NCBI GenBank assembly: GCA_964017045.1
Contig: OZ024808.1
Coordinates: 3,001,666 to 3,065,665, forward strand
Reading direction: 5' to 3'
Origin: Omphiscola glabra
Taxonomy: Eukaryota > Mollusca > Gastropoda > Lymnaeidae
DNA: 64,000 nucleotides
Shown: positions 11,468-24,218 of the stretch, one piece after another
Position numbering within the stretch: the first letter of the stretch is position 1
Layout of the letters: each line of letters begins with the position of its first letter
Position numbers and translations under genes: made by a program
The notes under the pieces: generated by a model
The model's database searches: none
Told to the model about the DNA's origin: nothing
Seen by the model: the letters and a program-made list of their open reading frames with translations, nothing else

Positions 11468-12540
11468 GTCTGGTGGGCCTGGTTATTTAGTTGTCCTAAA
11501 TTAAATGTCTGGTTATGTAGTTTTCCTATATATAAAGTCTGGTTATGTAGTTGTCCTATATTAAATGTCTGGTTATGTGCTTGCCCTATATTAAATGTCT
11601 GGTTATGTAGTTGTCCTATATTAAATGTCTGGTTATGTGCTTGCCCTATATTAAATGTCTGGTTATGTAGTTGTCCTATATTAAATGTCTGGTTATGTGC
11701 TTGCCCTATATTAAATGTCTGGTTATGTGCTTGCCCTATATTAAATGTCTGGCTATGTAGTTGCCCTATATTAAATGTCTGGTTATGTGTTTGCCCTATA
11801 TTAAATGTCTGGTTATGTAGTTGTCCTATATTAAATGTCTAGTTATGTAGTTGTCCTATATTAAATGTCTGGTTATGTAGTTGCCCTATATTAAATGTCT
11901 GGTTATGTACTTGTCCTATATTAAATGTCTGGTTATGTGTTTGCCCTATATTAAATGTCTGGTTATGTAGTTGTCCTATATTAAATGTCTGGTTATGTAG
12001 TTGCCTTATATTAAATGTCTGGTTATTTAGTTGTCCTATATTTAATGTCTGTTTATGTAGTTGTCCTATATTAAATGTCTGGTTATGTGTTTGCCCTATA
12101 TTAAATGTCTGGTTATGTGTTTGCCCTATATTAAATGTCTGTTTATGTAGTTGTCATATATTAAATGTCTGGTTATGTAGTTGCCCTATATTAAATGTCT
12201 GGTTATTTAGTTGCCCTATTTTAAATGTCTGTTTATGTGTTTTCCCTAGATTAAATGTCTGGTTATGTAGTTGTCCTATATTAAATGTCTGGTTATGTAG
12301 TTGCCCTATATTAAATGTCTGGTTATTTAGTTGCCCTATTTTAAATGTCTGTTTATGTGTTTTCCCTAGATTAAATGTCTGGTTATGTAGTTGTCATATA
12401 TTAAATGTCTGGTTATGTAGTTGCCCTATATTAAATGTCTGGTTATTTAGTTGCCCTATATTAAATAGTCTGGTTATGTGTTTGCCCTATATTAAATGTC
12501 TGGTTATGTAGTTGCCCTATATTAAATGTGTGGTTGTGTG
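11468..12540. repeat. 30-bp minisatellite, about 35 copies
   Basis: Unit contains ttaaatgtctggttatgtag then ttgccctata, with alternation of gtag/gtgc/gtgt and gtcc/gccc between units. A duplicated block of several units occurs at about 12180-12420, which suggests multi-unit duplication. Confidence 0.92.
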
Positions 12541-12919
12541 TTTGCGTGTGTACACTGTTTCCTTTTCATTGAGAGATAGTGTGCTTTAAAAGTGACCTAA
12601 CTGTGGCACAGGACGAAGGGGATAGACCACCTTAATTTAGATCACACCAAGCTGAGTCTCAAAGCTGTAAAGTATCTGCTTTACCTTGCTCTGGCTACAG
12701 TCGTTTGTGACTAATGGGATCTGGCCGGGAACAATGGTGTGGTAGCTAACAGGAGAGCGAGGTGCATGTTGGGCTTGCGGGGATTTACGGTAAACGTAGC
12801 AGGCGTCACTAGATTTATTTTGTGTTAAACAAAAAGTTCTCAAATTACTCTTTGACCCACTTAAAACCCTGTGGTAACTAGAGCATAATAACTTAGCATA
12901 TAATGAGTTCTATTGATCT
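12541..12919. other. Unique spacer
   Basis: GC-balanced, non-repetitive stretch between arrays. No gene call is possible. It could contain promoter or 5' UTR sequence of the downstream NTPase gene, but no motif shows that. Confidence 0.35.
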
Positions 12920-13375
12920 GTTACACATGTACCACTAGTGGGCCATAACACATCTACCACTTGAGGGTCATGGCTCATATAGGCTACCACTAGTGGGCCA
13001 TAACACATCTACCACTAGAGGGACATAACTCATTAACCACTAGTGGGCCATAACACATCGTCCACAAGTAAGTCATTGTACATCTGCTACATATTATTCA
13101 TAGCACATCATCTACAAGTGGGTCATAAGAGATCTACAAGTAGGTCATGAGACATCTGATACACGTGGGTGACATATACTACAGGTGGGACAAATCATAT
13201 AATCTACAAGTGAGCCATAAAAAATCTTCTATAAGTAGGCCATAACACATTTTCTACAATCAGACAACTGCTACATGTGGGTCATATTATGATCTATATT
13301 CCATAATTAGGTCATAACACAACTACCACTAGTGGGCCATAACACATCTACCACTAGTGGGCCATAACACACCTG
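12920..13375. repeat. About 25-bp degenerate tandem repeat (accactagtgggccataaca)
   Basis: Best preserved at both ends of the array, strongly diverged in the middle (ctacaagtgggtcataa variants). Confidence 0.8.
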
Positions 13376-13499
13376 AAGTGATTTGATGTCTATGGAACCA
13401 GATTATCCTCCTAAAATGACCTAAACGAAAAATTCCAGGCCGTATCATGCGAAGTCTACACCCTCGCCATAACGCGACGGGCGGATACCAAAAAGAAAA

Positions 13500-13858
13500 A
13501 CAAAATACACCATTGGTTTATAAACCCAGTAAAGACAGCACTTAAACACCAGTGGTTTACAAAACTCAGTCAAGACGGCACTTAAACACCATTGGTTTAC
13601 AAACCCAGTCCAGGTGGCACTTAAACACCAATGGTTTACAAATCCAGTCCAGACGGCACTTAAACACCATTGGTTTACAAACCCAGTCCAGGTGGCACTT
13701 AAACACCATTGGTTTACAAATCCAGTCCAGACGGCACTTAAACACCATTGGTTTACAAATCCAGTCCAGACGGCACTTAAACACCATTGGTTTACAAATC
13801 CAGTCCAGACGGCACTTAAACACCATTGGTTTACAAACCCAGTCCAGACGGCACTTCA
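13500..13858. repeat. 39-bp minisatellite, about 9 copies
   Basis: Unit cttaaacaccattggtttac plus aaaycccagtccagrcggca. The period is divisible by three, so both strands stay open (13-residue repeats such as ALKHHWFTNPVQT). Short irregular repeats around ttgtccttgacac follow at about 13980-14125. Confidence 0.9.
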
Positions 13859-13944
13859 ACTCTCCATTACATAATGTTTCCAATTTACATTGTCGTCATT
13901 TATGTTCAATGCCACTGATTATTGTCTGCCTTTTTCCCTTTCAG

Positions 13945-14151
13945 ATTCTGACCTCCAACTTACGGAACCCTCGTCAAATGGTGTCGACGTTGACACGTGG
14001 ATTGTCCTTGACAGACTTTGACACATGGATTGTCCATGATACGTTGTAGGTGTCCTTGACGCACACGTAGTTGTCCCTGACACAGGGATTGCCATTGACG
14101 CATGTAATGTCCTTGACACTTTAACAGCAGCATGGGAGATGAGGGGAGATA
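13945..14151 (+). other. Probable 5' UTR part of first recognised exon
   Basis: A good 3' splice site (tttttccctttcag, 13931-13944) precedes the coding start. An in-frame TGA at 14140-14142 closes the frame before ATG 14152, so this segment would be untranslated and an upstream non-coding exon is implied but not found. Confidence 0.45.
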
Positions 14152-15261
14152 ATGAACTTTGACAGACAAACGCCCCACCGCGGTGGTGTTTCGCCCATGG
14201 CCAATCACAGGCCACCACCTTTGAGTGATGAGTTGAACGCGCCACACTATGTCCAAGCACAGCACCAGCGTCTACAATATCCGCAGCTTCCACAACATCA
14301 TGATGTTAATGATGGACACACCCAGTCCTCAGGGTACCATAATCCAGCACATCCGCTTGTATATATAGGTCATAATGATCAGCCCTATACTCCAAGGGCA
14401 TCAAACCAAGGTATTGTAGCACCTGGGCCCTACCAACACTGTTATGCAAGGCCACCATACCAAGATACTCAGGAATATGCCCTCTACCAACAAAATTATC
14501 AAGGGGCAATCACGCAAGATGTTCAGGAATGTGCCACCTATCAACAACACTGTACAATGGCACCAAACCAAGGTGTGCAAACCCCGTACCAACAGAATAT
14601 CTACAGGGCACCAAACCAAGATGCCCAGGAATGTGCCCCCTATCTACAAAATAATTCATGGGCACCAAACCAAGTTTCACCAAGCCCCTACCCACAGAAC
14701 ATCCCCAGGGTATCCCCACAGAACATCCCAAGAGCATCCCCACAGAACCACCCAGCGTATCTGCCTGAGTCAAGACCCCCGTCCAACCAGCGAATGATCA
14801 CATCGACCACCTCCATCTCTCGCCTTTCTGATGACGTGTTCTACGCAAAGTCCTCCAGTAGCTGCCCACCAAGCAGTTCGGCCCCAGACAGCCAAGCGGA
14901 TATGTCACATGACCATCGTCTATTTAGGGCAACGCTTCCTCCGGGAAACTTCGGAGATCGGGAGTGCCTTCCGAATCCACCCTTCCAACTCCCGCCACTG
15001 CTTCACTGCCCGATCATGATGTTGAGGACAGACTATAATCTCAGTGACCACGATAAGCCGGGCACAGTTGGCTCCAGGCAGAGCGACTTGGGACAGTTTA
15101 CAGCTGGCACTCACAGGCTGCCGGCCAGTGGTAGACAAGTGCACTTGGGGGCCAACATACGACAGAAGGATAAAGAGCGTATCAAAGTCCTGCTACAGAA
15201 CAGATCTATCATTCAAGTCTGTGGGCCACCCATGGCGGGAAAATCTACCGTAGTTAGACAG
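14152..15261 (+). CDS. NTPase exon 1: low-complexity N-terminus and Walker A
   Basis: Codes residues 1-370. Degenerate Y/Q/N/P repeats (for example NQDAQECAPYLQNN) lie at about 14400-14720. The exon ends directly after the P-loop ...GKSTVVRQ in phase 0 at donor CAG|GTAAGT. The frame stays open through the repeat ladder to a stop at 15730-15732, so read-through would also be possible. Confidence 0.85.
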
Positions 15262-18200
15262 GTAAGTCTAATTATTGTAGGGAAATCTACCTTATTAAGA
15301 CAGGTGAGTCAAATTATTGCAGGGAAATCTACCTTATTAAGACAGGTGAGTCAAATTATTGTAGGGAAATCTACCTTATTAAGACAGGTGAGTCAAATTA
15401 TTGTAGGGAAATCTACCTTATTAAGACAGGTGAGTCAAATTATTGTAGGGAAATCTACCTTATTAAGACATGTGAGTCAAATTATTGTAGGGAAATCTAC
15501 CTTATTAAGACAGGTGAGTCAAATTATTGCAGGGAAATCTACCTTATTAAGACAGGTGAGTCAAATTATTGTAGGGAAATCTACCTTATTAAGACAGGTG
15601 AGTCAAATTATTGCAGGGAAATCTACCTTATTAAGACAGGTGAGTCAAATTATTGCAGGGAAATCTACCTTATTAAGACAGGTGAGTCAAATTATTGTAG
15701 GGAAATCTACCTTATTAAGACAGGTGAGTTAATTCATGGCATGCACATTTACATACCTGTTCACTGTCCTCGGGGGGGGGGGGGGGCAGCAAAAATTTCT
15801 GACTTCACCCCAGATAACAATTCATGACCCCCTGTATTACAAAATCATAGAATCCCTGGCTTATCAAGCTTCTCAACAATCATTCAGTGAGAGGAAAGCC
15901 CATCAAATATTCGGCTACATAAAACTGTTTTAAAATCAACTTTCTTCCTTTTTGTTGTTGATGAAAAAACTGATATTTTTTGTTTTTCTGCCAGTCCATT
16001 AGTGAACTGACTGAGAGCTCAGTGTCCACAAGCAGTGCCAGCAGTGACGGTGGCATCATCCAGCACCACTTCGACTGTAAGCAGCACCGCACCTTCACCG
16101 ATCTGGTCACCACTGTGATCAATAAGCTCCGTCCGGGCGATGTCTGCACCGACGTCGTCGACAGCGACTTCCTGGTGAGCATCTTCCAGGCCGTCCTGTG
16201 CGGGTTCAGCCACTGCCACCACATCATCGTGTTCCACAAATGTGAGGGCTTCCGGTCGTCCGACGGCGGTCATTTTTTCTTGGACTTCCTGGCCCAACTC
16301 CTCCACAACTTATCCTTATTTATTAAAGTGACCGTCATCTTCACCAGTTACAAAAGTTTTCCTCCGATGAGATCCGGGATGTCGACCGTTGAAATTGGCG
16401 TGCTGTCTGACATCTGGGACGTTGTGTCTCTTCTACAGCACTACGCGCCAGGGGTGGAGGTGCTCAGCTACGCGCACGTCTGCATCAAAACATTATGTCT
16501 CCCGGAGGCTGTGCGGTTTCTGGCGGAGAAGTTCATTGCTAATGAGGAGTACAGGATCCCCGCAGACATGCTGGAGAAGAAAATTAACAGAGATGTCACG
16601 TTCTTGTCGGAGGTGTTCGGTAGCAGGGTGAAAGAGGTGACGGAGTGGATACCGCAGTCAACGCTCTTGTCCATTGTTCACTTTTGTCACTCTGTTGACA
16701 GTTCTTTTGAGAAAGGTGAGACATCGGTAATACATTCTGATTGTGTTGTTATATGATGTCTTCATGTGTTGTCATGTGTAGTCATGTGATGTCTTTGTAA
16801 GATGTCTTCATGTGTAGTCATGTGATGTCTTTTTGGATGTCTTCATGTGTAGTCATGTGATGTCTTTCTGGAATGTCTTCATGTGTAGTCATGTCATTTC
16901 AATATGCGTTTTCTTTATATGCTGATGTCTTCATGTGATGTCTTCATGTGTTGTCTTCATGTGATGTCTTCATGTGATGTCTTCATGTGCTTAATTTGTT
17001 ATGTTACATTATTTTTTTACAAAATGTTCATAAATATTTAAGAAAAGTTATTGTTTCCTAATTGTAAAAAGTGAATAAAATTATGCACACATTTTGCACA
17101 CTCTGTGAAGATTCTACTGATTTAGTGTTGTATAAATTTTGTGACCAGCACTTTCTTTGCATCAGACACAACTTTAAATATGTATATATGATAAAATCAC
17201 TCTACACAACGGTGGTGTATATGTCATTGAACGATGTACACAAATGTTGTGTAAATGTCATTGAACTGTGTACACAGAGACAAGAGAGATGTTTGTGAAA
17301 TAGGCCTATGTCATCTCTACACTGGGGTGGGGGGTACACAGTAGTCATAATGAATTTACTGCATACACTTATCTTAAACCAATTACTCAATCATGGGTGT
17401 CTGCTTAAAATTACAAACCACCACCATCTACCATTAAAATATGCTGGGATGGTGTTTGGTTTGATCTACCATTAGCAGCCAATATGCAGCTATGGTGTTT
17501 GGTTTGGTCTACCATTGAGCCAATATGCAGGTATGGTGTTTGGTTTGGTCTACCATTGAGCCAATATGCAGGTATGGTGTTTGGTTTGGGGTGGGAGGGA
17601 TGAACTGACTTGAAGGGTAGGATGGGTGATATCCTAATTTAGTGCAGCCAGTAAAGTCCACAGTTCCATGTTGTAGGGAGCTATTAAATTGTTGATAGAA
17701 CAAACAGACTTTTTTGACGTGGGGGTGGGGGGTCCAACCGTAGCCGCCCTTTGAGCACTTTTACTGTTATGCTTTACAGTTTTACAAAAATATTATCAAA
17801 TTTGGGTCATTTTAAAAAGTACCTTGATGCCCGCAAGGAGGGTCCAGACCCCCCACTTTTTGGCCAGCAACGCCGCTGGCTGTGCTGCTATAAATGATAG
17901 TAGAAGATAAGTTGCTGTGTAAGATGTTAAATAATGCAGGGTAGGCCACTTAGATAAAAAAAATATATATCTATTTCAGGGGATCGGTCATAGAAGAAAA
18001 CTTGTGGGGACAGTTAATTGTTTATGTTTAATTTAAATACAGCAGCCATATTTGTTATTAGAGATAATTGGTTCCTCCATTCAAGAGATGAAATTAAACA
18101 CATTTTATAATACAACCTCAGCACACTTCAATTTATAACAGAAACAGTTCCAATCAATTGATTGATTAGTCTTGTGGCATCGAAATGATTAACTTGTCTT

Positions 18201-21200
18201 GGACATTAATTTGACTCATTTCAAAATTTGCCTTGGCATTGGAATAGAAAATATTAAAAGTAAAAGGACCCTATTTTTTCTGTAGTCGTATTAGTTAGGC
18301 CTACTTATTAAATTAAAATAACTAACTTGTCTTGTGACATTAAAATGACTCAACTTATCTTGTGACATTAAAATGACTCAACTTATCTTGTGACATTAAA
18401 ATGACTCAACTTATCTTGTGACATTAAAATGACTCAACTTATCTTGTGACATTAAAATGACTCAACTTATCTTGTGACCTTAAAATGACTCAACTTATCT
18501 TGTGACATTAAAATGACTCAACTTATCTTGTGACATTAAAATGACTCAACTTATCTTGTGACATTAAAATGACTCAACTTATCTTGTGACATTAAAATGA
18601 CTCAACTTATCTTGCGGTTGCAGCTCACCTGGAATATGTGAGTTCCGAGCACGACTTCCTGGAGTGGACAAGGACCATTCAGTACCTGAAAGAGAACTTT
18701 GTGATCAGGGAGGTCAGTGTCACTAGGCGACTTGTCATCCACCCCCTGGTCGTCTACTACTGTATGACATCTGTCAGTGAAGGGAGTTTGGTGCTACGTG
18801 GACAGTGGTATGACCAGTCCTGCAACAAGTGAGTGACTGTATCTTGACCATGAGTTTGGTCATTTCACTCTTTCAGTTGGTCTCTCTGTCTGTTGGTCTA
18901 TTCCATTTCTGTAATTTGGTCATTTCTTTCGGTGCATTTTTTATTTTGATCTGTCAGTAGGTCATTTCTCTGTAATAACTTATTTCTGTGGTTTGGTCAT
19001 TTCTATCTGTGATTTCATCATTCATTTTCCTCTATGAGTTGGTCATTTCATTCTGTGGGTTGGTCATTTCATTCTGTGGGTTGGTCATTTTGTTCTGCGG
19101 GTTGGTCATTTTTCTCTATGAGTTGGTCATTTTGTTCTGTGGGTTGGTCATTTTGTTCTGTGGGTTGATCATTTCGCTTGTGGGTTGGTCATTTCGTTCT
19201 GTGAGTTGGTCATTTTTCTCTATGAGTTGGTCATTTCATTTTGTGGGTTGGTCATTTTGTTCTGTGGGTTGGTCATTTCTCTGGTGACATGATCTCATGG
19301 CCCCATCGCATGACACCAACTCATGAAACCCTCTTACCCCGTTCCCAGGTACACCAATTTCCTGTGCCGCCTCCTAATGAACACAGAGGCCAGCATGAGG
19401 CAGCAGGGTAGGAAAGGCCTGGTCTACAGCGGCCTGATCTTGGAGTGGCCCAACGTCAAATATATGATAGAGAGGGCCCTGCACTGTGATAGAAACACAT
19501 ATGGAGAATTTGTACAGGTGGGAGCATACTTTACAAACTCTGCTGTGCTCTAGGGATAATTAGTTGCCTTTAATGATAGGTTAACTTAATTATTAGTTGC
19601 AGTTAATGAAAGGATAACTTAATGATTAGTTGCCTTTAATGATAGGTTAACTTAATGATTAGTTGCCTTTAATGATAGCTTAACTTAATGATTAGTTGCC
19701 TTTAATAATAGCTGAACTTAATGATAGGTTAGCTTAACGATTAGCTTCCTTTAATGATAGGTTAACTTAATAATTAGTTGCTTTAATGATAGGTTAACTT
19801 AATGATTAGTTGCCTTTAATGATAGCTTAACTTAATGATTAGTTGCCTTAATGATAGGTTAGCTTAACGATTAGCTTCCTTTAATGATAGGTTAACTTAA
19901 TAATTAGTTGCTTTAATGATAGGTTAACTTAATGATTAGTTGCCTTTAATGATAGCTTAACTTAATGATTAGTTGCCTTAATGATAGGTTAACTTAATGA
20001 TTAGTTGCCTTAATGATAGGTTAACTTAATGATTAGTTGCCTTTAATGATAGCTTAAATTAATTATTAGTTGCCTTAATGATAGGTTAACTTAATAATTA
20101 GTTGCCTTAATGATAGGTTAACTTAATGATTAGTTGCCTTTAATGATAGGTTAACTTAATGATTAGTTGCCTTTAATGATAGGTTAACTTAATGATTAGT
20201 TGCCTTTAATGATAGGTTAACTTAATGATTAGTTGTTGTTAATGATACGTTAACTTAATGATTAGTTGCCTAAATGATAGGTTAACTTTATGATTAGTTG
20301 CCTTTAATGATAGGTTAACTTAATGATTAGTTGTCGTTAATGATAGGTTAACTTAATGATTGGTTTCTTTTAATGAGAGGTTAACATAATGATTAGTTAA
20401 TGAGATCACTTAATCTGGGTGTTGACACATGGCTGGTGATGATATGGGATTTGTGCTCTTGGTTAAAACTCTGGCTTGAGGTCACAAAAACTCTGGCGTG
20501 AGGTCACAAAAACTCTGGCTTGAGGTCACAAAAACTCTGGCTTGAGGTCACAAAAACTCTGGCGTGAGGTCACAAAAACTCTGGCTTGAGGTCACAAAAA
20601 CTCTGGCTTGAGGTCACAAAAACTCTGGCTTGAGGTCACAAAAACTCTGGCGTGAGGTCACTAAAACTCTGGCTTGAGGTCACAAAAACTCTGGCTTGAG
20701 GTCACAAAAACTCTGGTGTGAGGTCACAAAAGCTCTGGCATGAGGTCACAAAAACTCTGGCGTGAGGTCACAAAAACTCTGGCTTGAGGTCACAAAAACT
20801 CTGGCTCGAGGTCACAATAAATGTTCATAATTTTCTAAAACAGTTTGTCGATATTAAAATAGTTTTGTTTTTTTAAAATCTTTTATTGTTGGACATCTAA
20901 AATCATAATTTTTTAATTATATTTGAACTTTTTTTTTGAAAGTTAGGCCAGTCACCATAATTAGGCCAGTCACCATTACTAGGTCAGTCATCATAACTAA
21001 GTCAGTCATCATAACTAGGTCGGGCACCATAACTAAGTCAGTCACCATGACTAAGTCAATCATCAGTCAACAAAAGTAAGTCAGTCAGTCAACTTAACTG
21101 GTGGTCGTTTTTTTCCCTCCAGATCGCTGTGTCTACTAATGGTCTGATCATGAAATGTTTTACAAAGGAGGCCAAAGATTTTTACCAGGGTCTCTACAAC

Positions 21201-24187
21201 AGTGCCAGAGAGTATGGGACCTCGAGAGAGGTGGCAGTGCTCCAGGCATTCTTAGGCAATGCCATAGGGGCCAGCTCAGGTATTTCAAAAGGAAAGTATG
21301 GTTCAATATCTCTGGCATGTCCTGTCTGCTTCTACCATGCTTCACCCCCACATCTTGTCACTGCTAGAGTAAGTAAGCTCTTACGGACTTTTGGACATTT
21401 TAAAATATTCAAGCTGGTCGATTTATGGGTACATCTTTTGCCTTTAGAATCAAATTAAGGCTAGAAAATTGTAGATCTTACTCATTTTTCTGGCAAAGAT
21501 GTATGCATATACAAATTATTAACTTATTTTGCATAAATTAAAATAATTTTCATGACCAAAAACAACTATTGAGGTTATAATGAATGAAAATAAAATCTAT
21601 TTTAAAGCTAAACCTCTGAAAATGGTGAAATCAGAACATAATAAACGTATGATCATTATGTTCAGTGTGAAAATTTATTGAGTCATGAAAGTATACATTA
21701 AAATCTACTCTAATAAAAAGAATTTAAGTTTAAGTTACAAAATAGGTTTGTACGGTATATTTGTATGGTATATTTGTACAGTATATTTGTACAGTATATT
21801 TATTTCCAGCTGCGTATCTTTAAAACAATTTTTAAACATCCATAGCAAACATGAAATTTTATTCTTTGACCATTTCAAAGTAACCTTCAATTGAAATATC
21901 TACAAATTTAATGCTTGTACATATTTTTTTTCGACACTAGAATTAGAAGCAATATGCTCAAAGCTAAAAGCAAGCCAAGGCCATCAATTATGTATTTTTA
22001 TTAAATTTATTTATCCAATGTGGAAAATATCAGTAAAATAAATTTAAATTAAATTTTAACTGAGATTTAAATAACACAGTTATAATTTTGAGAGCTGGAT
22101 TTTGGTGCTTTCATTGTAAGACTAAGTGCTTTGGTGGTCATTGGTCAATGCCATCTCTAGTTGGTATCTCTGTCACTGTTATGCCTGGATCATAGCTCAA
22201 ACGGGAGGTCACTATAAAGCTTGGCTTTGTTACATATTACCAACAAATAGAAATGGGGTTACCGTGGCAGCCATGATGGTTATCATTTTACGCTATGTCA
22301 ACTCAAAAGTTTTCTTCCTTATCACTGTGAACCTTTTCCCTCCCTGACTTCACCCCTCCAGATTTCCTCTCCCTTCCTTGTTTCATTTCTGTTGCTAAAC
22401 ATTACTTCTTTTTGTAACTTTGATGCTCCATACTATCAGATTAATTGGATCCAAAACAAAAGGAAAATAATATCTCCAAGCAGAAATTTAAATTTTTTTT
22501 AAATGCAGTGTGAGCTAATAACCCAATTTCAAAATTATTTTTAACGTAACGTATTTAAGTCTGCTTTCATCACTTTCTGTACTTGTCTACCTTAAAATTT
22601 AGATCTTTAATTTTAATAAAACGTAAAGGGCCAACGCCTACTCATTTAAATACAGAATACTATAGATTTTTTCATTAAAAAAAAATAGTAATATATTATT
22701 ATCTAACTGTAACCCTGTGTATAATAATATAGCCTAATCTTCCACATTTTGCAAATTTGCTTTTCAGGATTTAAAATTGATAGCTTCAATTAGTCTTTTA
22801 ACATAATGTCTAATTCATACCTTTAAGAACTTTACCTTTTTTCTTTCAATTGCTTAATGCTAGAACTAGACAGATCATAGCTTTTATTTTTATTTGTACT
22901 CTAGTGACTAAGCTAAAAATTGCAAAACTTTACAATGCTTTCATCACATTATCTGATAACCTTTGCCTGTGTTGCCAGTTAAGATTTGAAATAAAATTAA
23001 TTTTTGAACGGTAAAAATAGAAACTTAAAGGGTTCCAAAAATGACATTTGCAAGTCTTTTTTTTAATTTTTTTTTTTTTTTTTTATATTCTGAAAATTTT
23101 ATATTTAATATGTTTGACTTTAAAACTATTTTTTAAATTAACCCTCCATTTTGGCAAAGTTCTTGTTGGTAATAAAGTAGAAAAAAAACTGAAAAGTAAA
23201 TTAACGGGAAAAAAAAACTGTCTGCATTCAAGTAAATGAATAAGTATGAAAGAGAATCCCATTATATATAGTATAAAACATTACTCAGAGCCTATTGTTG
23301 AGCTGTCATTCTTAAAGCATACAAATAAAAACACTTTGCAATTAATTAAATGTATAATTTTAAGCTTGATAAATATCAACTTTCTCCATTGATCAAGTTA
23401 AAATTCAAACATATAATGTTGGTTTTATTTAGATATGTCATGAATTATTATCTTTTGATTAATGATATGAATGACTTAGGTAATTTGTTGAAAACCATCA
23501 GATCTGAAATGAAGAACATTACTTTTTATCTATAAACTGTTTATTTATAATTGTACACCAAAAAAAAGATCAGGTTCAGAGACCATAACAAAATTAATTT
23601 TAATTTCAAATACCATACATATAATTATAAATTGAAATGAAATGAGAATTAGTTATGATATTTTTTTAAAACCATCATATTATTTATGTCCTAAATAAAA
23701 AAAATCATGTGTTCGCTGCTAGTAAGATCTGATTACAAAAATTGGACAAAATTAAAAATAGATTTAAATTTAGATCTTTTAAAAACTTAAATCTAGTAAT
23801 ATTCTCCCACCCTTGCCAATAATCAGTTACAATAGTTTAATCACCCCTGTGGTGACTACAATAGTTTAATCACCCCTGTGGTGACTACAATAGTTTAATC
23901 ACCCCTGTGGTGACTACAATAGTTTAATCACCCCTGTGGTGACTACAATAGTTTAATCACCCCTGTGGTGACTTTGTCACCTTACACCCTCCCCATCACC
24001 ACTTCATCAATTTAACACTCTTATGTTTTTTACATTAACCAGACAATTTGTATCGATTTTATTTTTCTATCTAGCTCTGTCTTTCTATCTCTCCCTCCAT
24101 TTCCACAGCTCTGACAGCGGAAACTGAAGTTCTAGACAGCTGTAAGTTGAGGCTAAATTTAGTGGCACAGAAATGGTGGTGGGTTGT

Positions 24188-24218
<31 letters not shown>

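Noticed and set aside
1..13860. CRISPR-like arrays
   Set aside because: Repeats are directly abutting or diverged tandem units without unique spacers, in a eukaryotic context.
13552..14049. Open frame over the 39-bp array and into the next unique sequence
   Set aside because: Arises from repeat period. The frame closes before the NTPase start and is out of frame with it.
15262..15729. 23-nt microexons inside each rung of the ladder (attattgcag ... CAG|GTGAGT)
   Set aside because: The intervening 19-nt introns are too short to be spliced by the major spliceosome.
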